Made by a program: the position numbers and the translations under genes
NCBI GenBank assembly: GCA_027030825.1
Contig: JALVEM010000574.1
Coordinates: 1 to 6,281 of the forward strand
Reading direction: 5' to 3'
DNA length: 6,281 nt
Source: Thiohalobacter sp.
GTDB taxonomy: Bacteria > Pseudomonadota > Gammaproteobacteria > Thiohalobacterales > Thiohalobacteraceae
Shown: positions 5,637 to 6,281 of the stretch, piece after piece
Numbering within the stretch: position 1 is the stretch's first letter
Layout: each line of letters opens with the position of its first letter
Notes under the pieces: model-generated
Seen by the model: the letters and a program-made list of their open reading frames with translations, nothing else
Database searches by the model: none
Told to the model about the DNA's origin: nothing

Positions 5637-6281
5637 ATGAGCGAACAGGCAGTTCCCATCGCCACCCCCGTCAACCTCTACGACTTCGACCGCGCCGGTC
5701 TGGAGGCGCTGTTCGTCGGCTGGGGCGAGAAACCCTATCGCGCGCGCCAGGTGATGAAATGGCTCTACCATCACCAGTGCGACGATTTCGAGGCCATGAC
5801 GGATATCGCCCGCGTGCTGCGTGCCCGGCTGGCGGCCGAGGCCACGCTGGCGCTGCCGGAGGTGATCGCGGAACAGCATTCGGAGGACGGCACCCGCAAG
5901 TGGCTGCTGCGCCTGGCCGACGGCAACGCCATCGAGACCGTGTTCATCCCCGAGGCGGACCGGGGCACCCTCTGCGTGTCCTCCCAGGTGGGGTGTTCGC
6001 TCAACTGCAGCTTCTGTTCCACGGCCCGCCAGGGCTACAACCGCAACCTCTCCACGGCCGAGATCATCGGCCAGGTGGTGGTCGCCAACCGCCTGCTCGG
6101 CGGGCATGTGGTCGAGAATCGCGTCATCACCAACGTGGTGATGATGGGCATGGGCGAGCCGCTGCTCAATTTCGACAACGTGGTCGCAGCGATGCGGCTG
6201 ATGATGGACGATCTCGGCTTCGGCATCTCGAAGCGGCGCGTCACCCTCAGCACCTCGGGCGTGGTGCCGGAGATCGACCGG
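5637..6281 (+). CDS. rlmN: Dual-specificity rRNA/tRNA (adenine-C2)-methyltransferase RlmN, 3'-truncated by window edge
   Basis: RlmN is a radical-SAM enzyme that methylates C2 of A2503 in 23S rRNA and of A37 in some tRNAs. The first 215 residues are present with no stop before the edge; the full protein is usually about 360-400. The start MSEQAVPIATPVNLYDFDRAGLE comes from ATG 5637, with GGGA (5623-5626) 10 bases upstream. An N-terminal accessory domain (about 10-95; KPYRARQVMKWLYHH) is followed by the radical-SAM barrel. The [4Fe-4S] cysteines are C120, C124 and C127 (CSLNCSFC). C113 (LCVSSQVG) lies seven residues before C120, matching the catalytic Cys118 of E. coli. The SAM-binding GMGEP is at 171-175, followed by LLNFDNV, and STSG lies near the end. 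The methyl-carrier cysteine near the C-terminus lies outside the window. Its need for a [4Fe-4S] cluster suits its place after a cysteine desulfurase. Confidence 0.96.
   Translation, partial: MSEQAVPIATPVNLYDFDRAGLEALFVGWGEKPYRARQVMKWLYHHQCDDFEAMTDIARVLRARLAAEATLALPEVIAEQHSEDGTRKWLLRLADGNAIETVFIPEADRGTLCVSSQVGCSLNCSFCSTARQGYNRNLSTAEIIGQVVVANRLLGGHVVENRVITNVVMMGMGEPLLNFDNVVAAMRLMMDDLGFGISKRRVTLSTSGVVPEIDR

Overview
The window is 6281 bases of GC-rich chromosomal DNA from what looks like a proteobacterium, most likely a gammaproteobacterium. The neighbours trmJ, cysE, iscR and iscS point that way, as do the strong resemblance of IscR and TrmJ to their E. coli counterparts and the codons rich in third-position G/C. 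A Chromatiales or Ectothiorhodospiraceae-like sulfur bacterium is a guess only. All seven genes are on the + strand, coding is dense, and no gap reaches 100 bases. I see no tRNA, rRNA, CRISPR array, insertion sequence or phage gene. This is core housekeeping DNA.

Region 1 (1-2905) is a tightly coupled block with stop/start overlaps of 1, 4 (or none, depending on the start chosen) and 4 bases. It holds the 3' part of an MlaF-like ABC ATPase, an MlaD-like MCE-domain substrate-binding protein anchored in the inner membrane, and a PqiC/YmbA-like auxiliary lipoprotein. Together these look like part of a transporter moving phospholipid or another lipid between inner and outer membranes; the MlaE-type permease must lie outside the window. 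The block ends with trmJ, a tRNA 2'-O-methyltransferase whose GTG start overlaps the lipoprotein stop.

Region 2 (2906-3849) is a 95-base gap with a good extended -10 promoter, followed by cysE, serine O-acetyltransferase, the first committed step of cysteine synthesis. The protein carries a long C-terminal extension and an acidic tail.

Region 3 (3842-5539) is the Fe-S/sulfur unit. A near-consensus type-1 IscR operator overlaps the cysE stop codon and a probable promoter. It is followed by iscR, with all three cluster cysteines and the histidine ligand, and by a NifS/IscS-type cysteine desulfurase joined to iscR by a GTGA overlap. CysE supplies the pathway to cysteine, the desulfurase takes sulfur from cysteine, and IscR senses Fe-S status. 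The expected iscU, iscA, hscBA and fdx genes do not follow.

Region 4 (5540-6281) is a 97-base gap with a possible promoter, then the 5' part of rlmN, a radical-SAM [4Fe-4S] enzyme that methylates 23S rRNA and tRNA and runs off the window. I found no clearly novel system. The points most worth a second look are the shortened isc locus, the IscR operator inside the cysE end, the CysE tail without a terminal isoleucine, and the mixed Mla/Pqi-like transporter coupled to trmJ.
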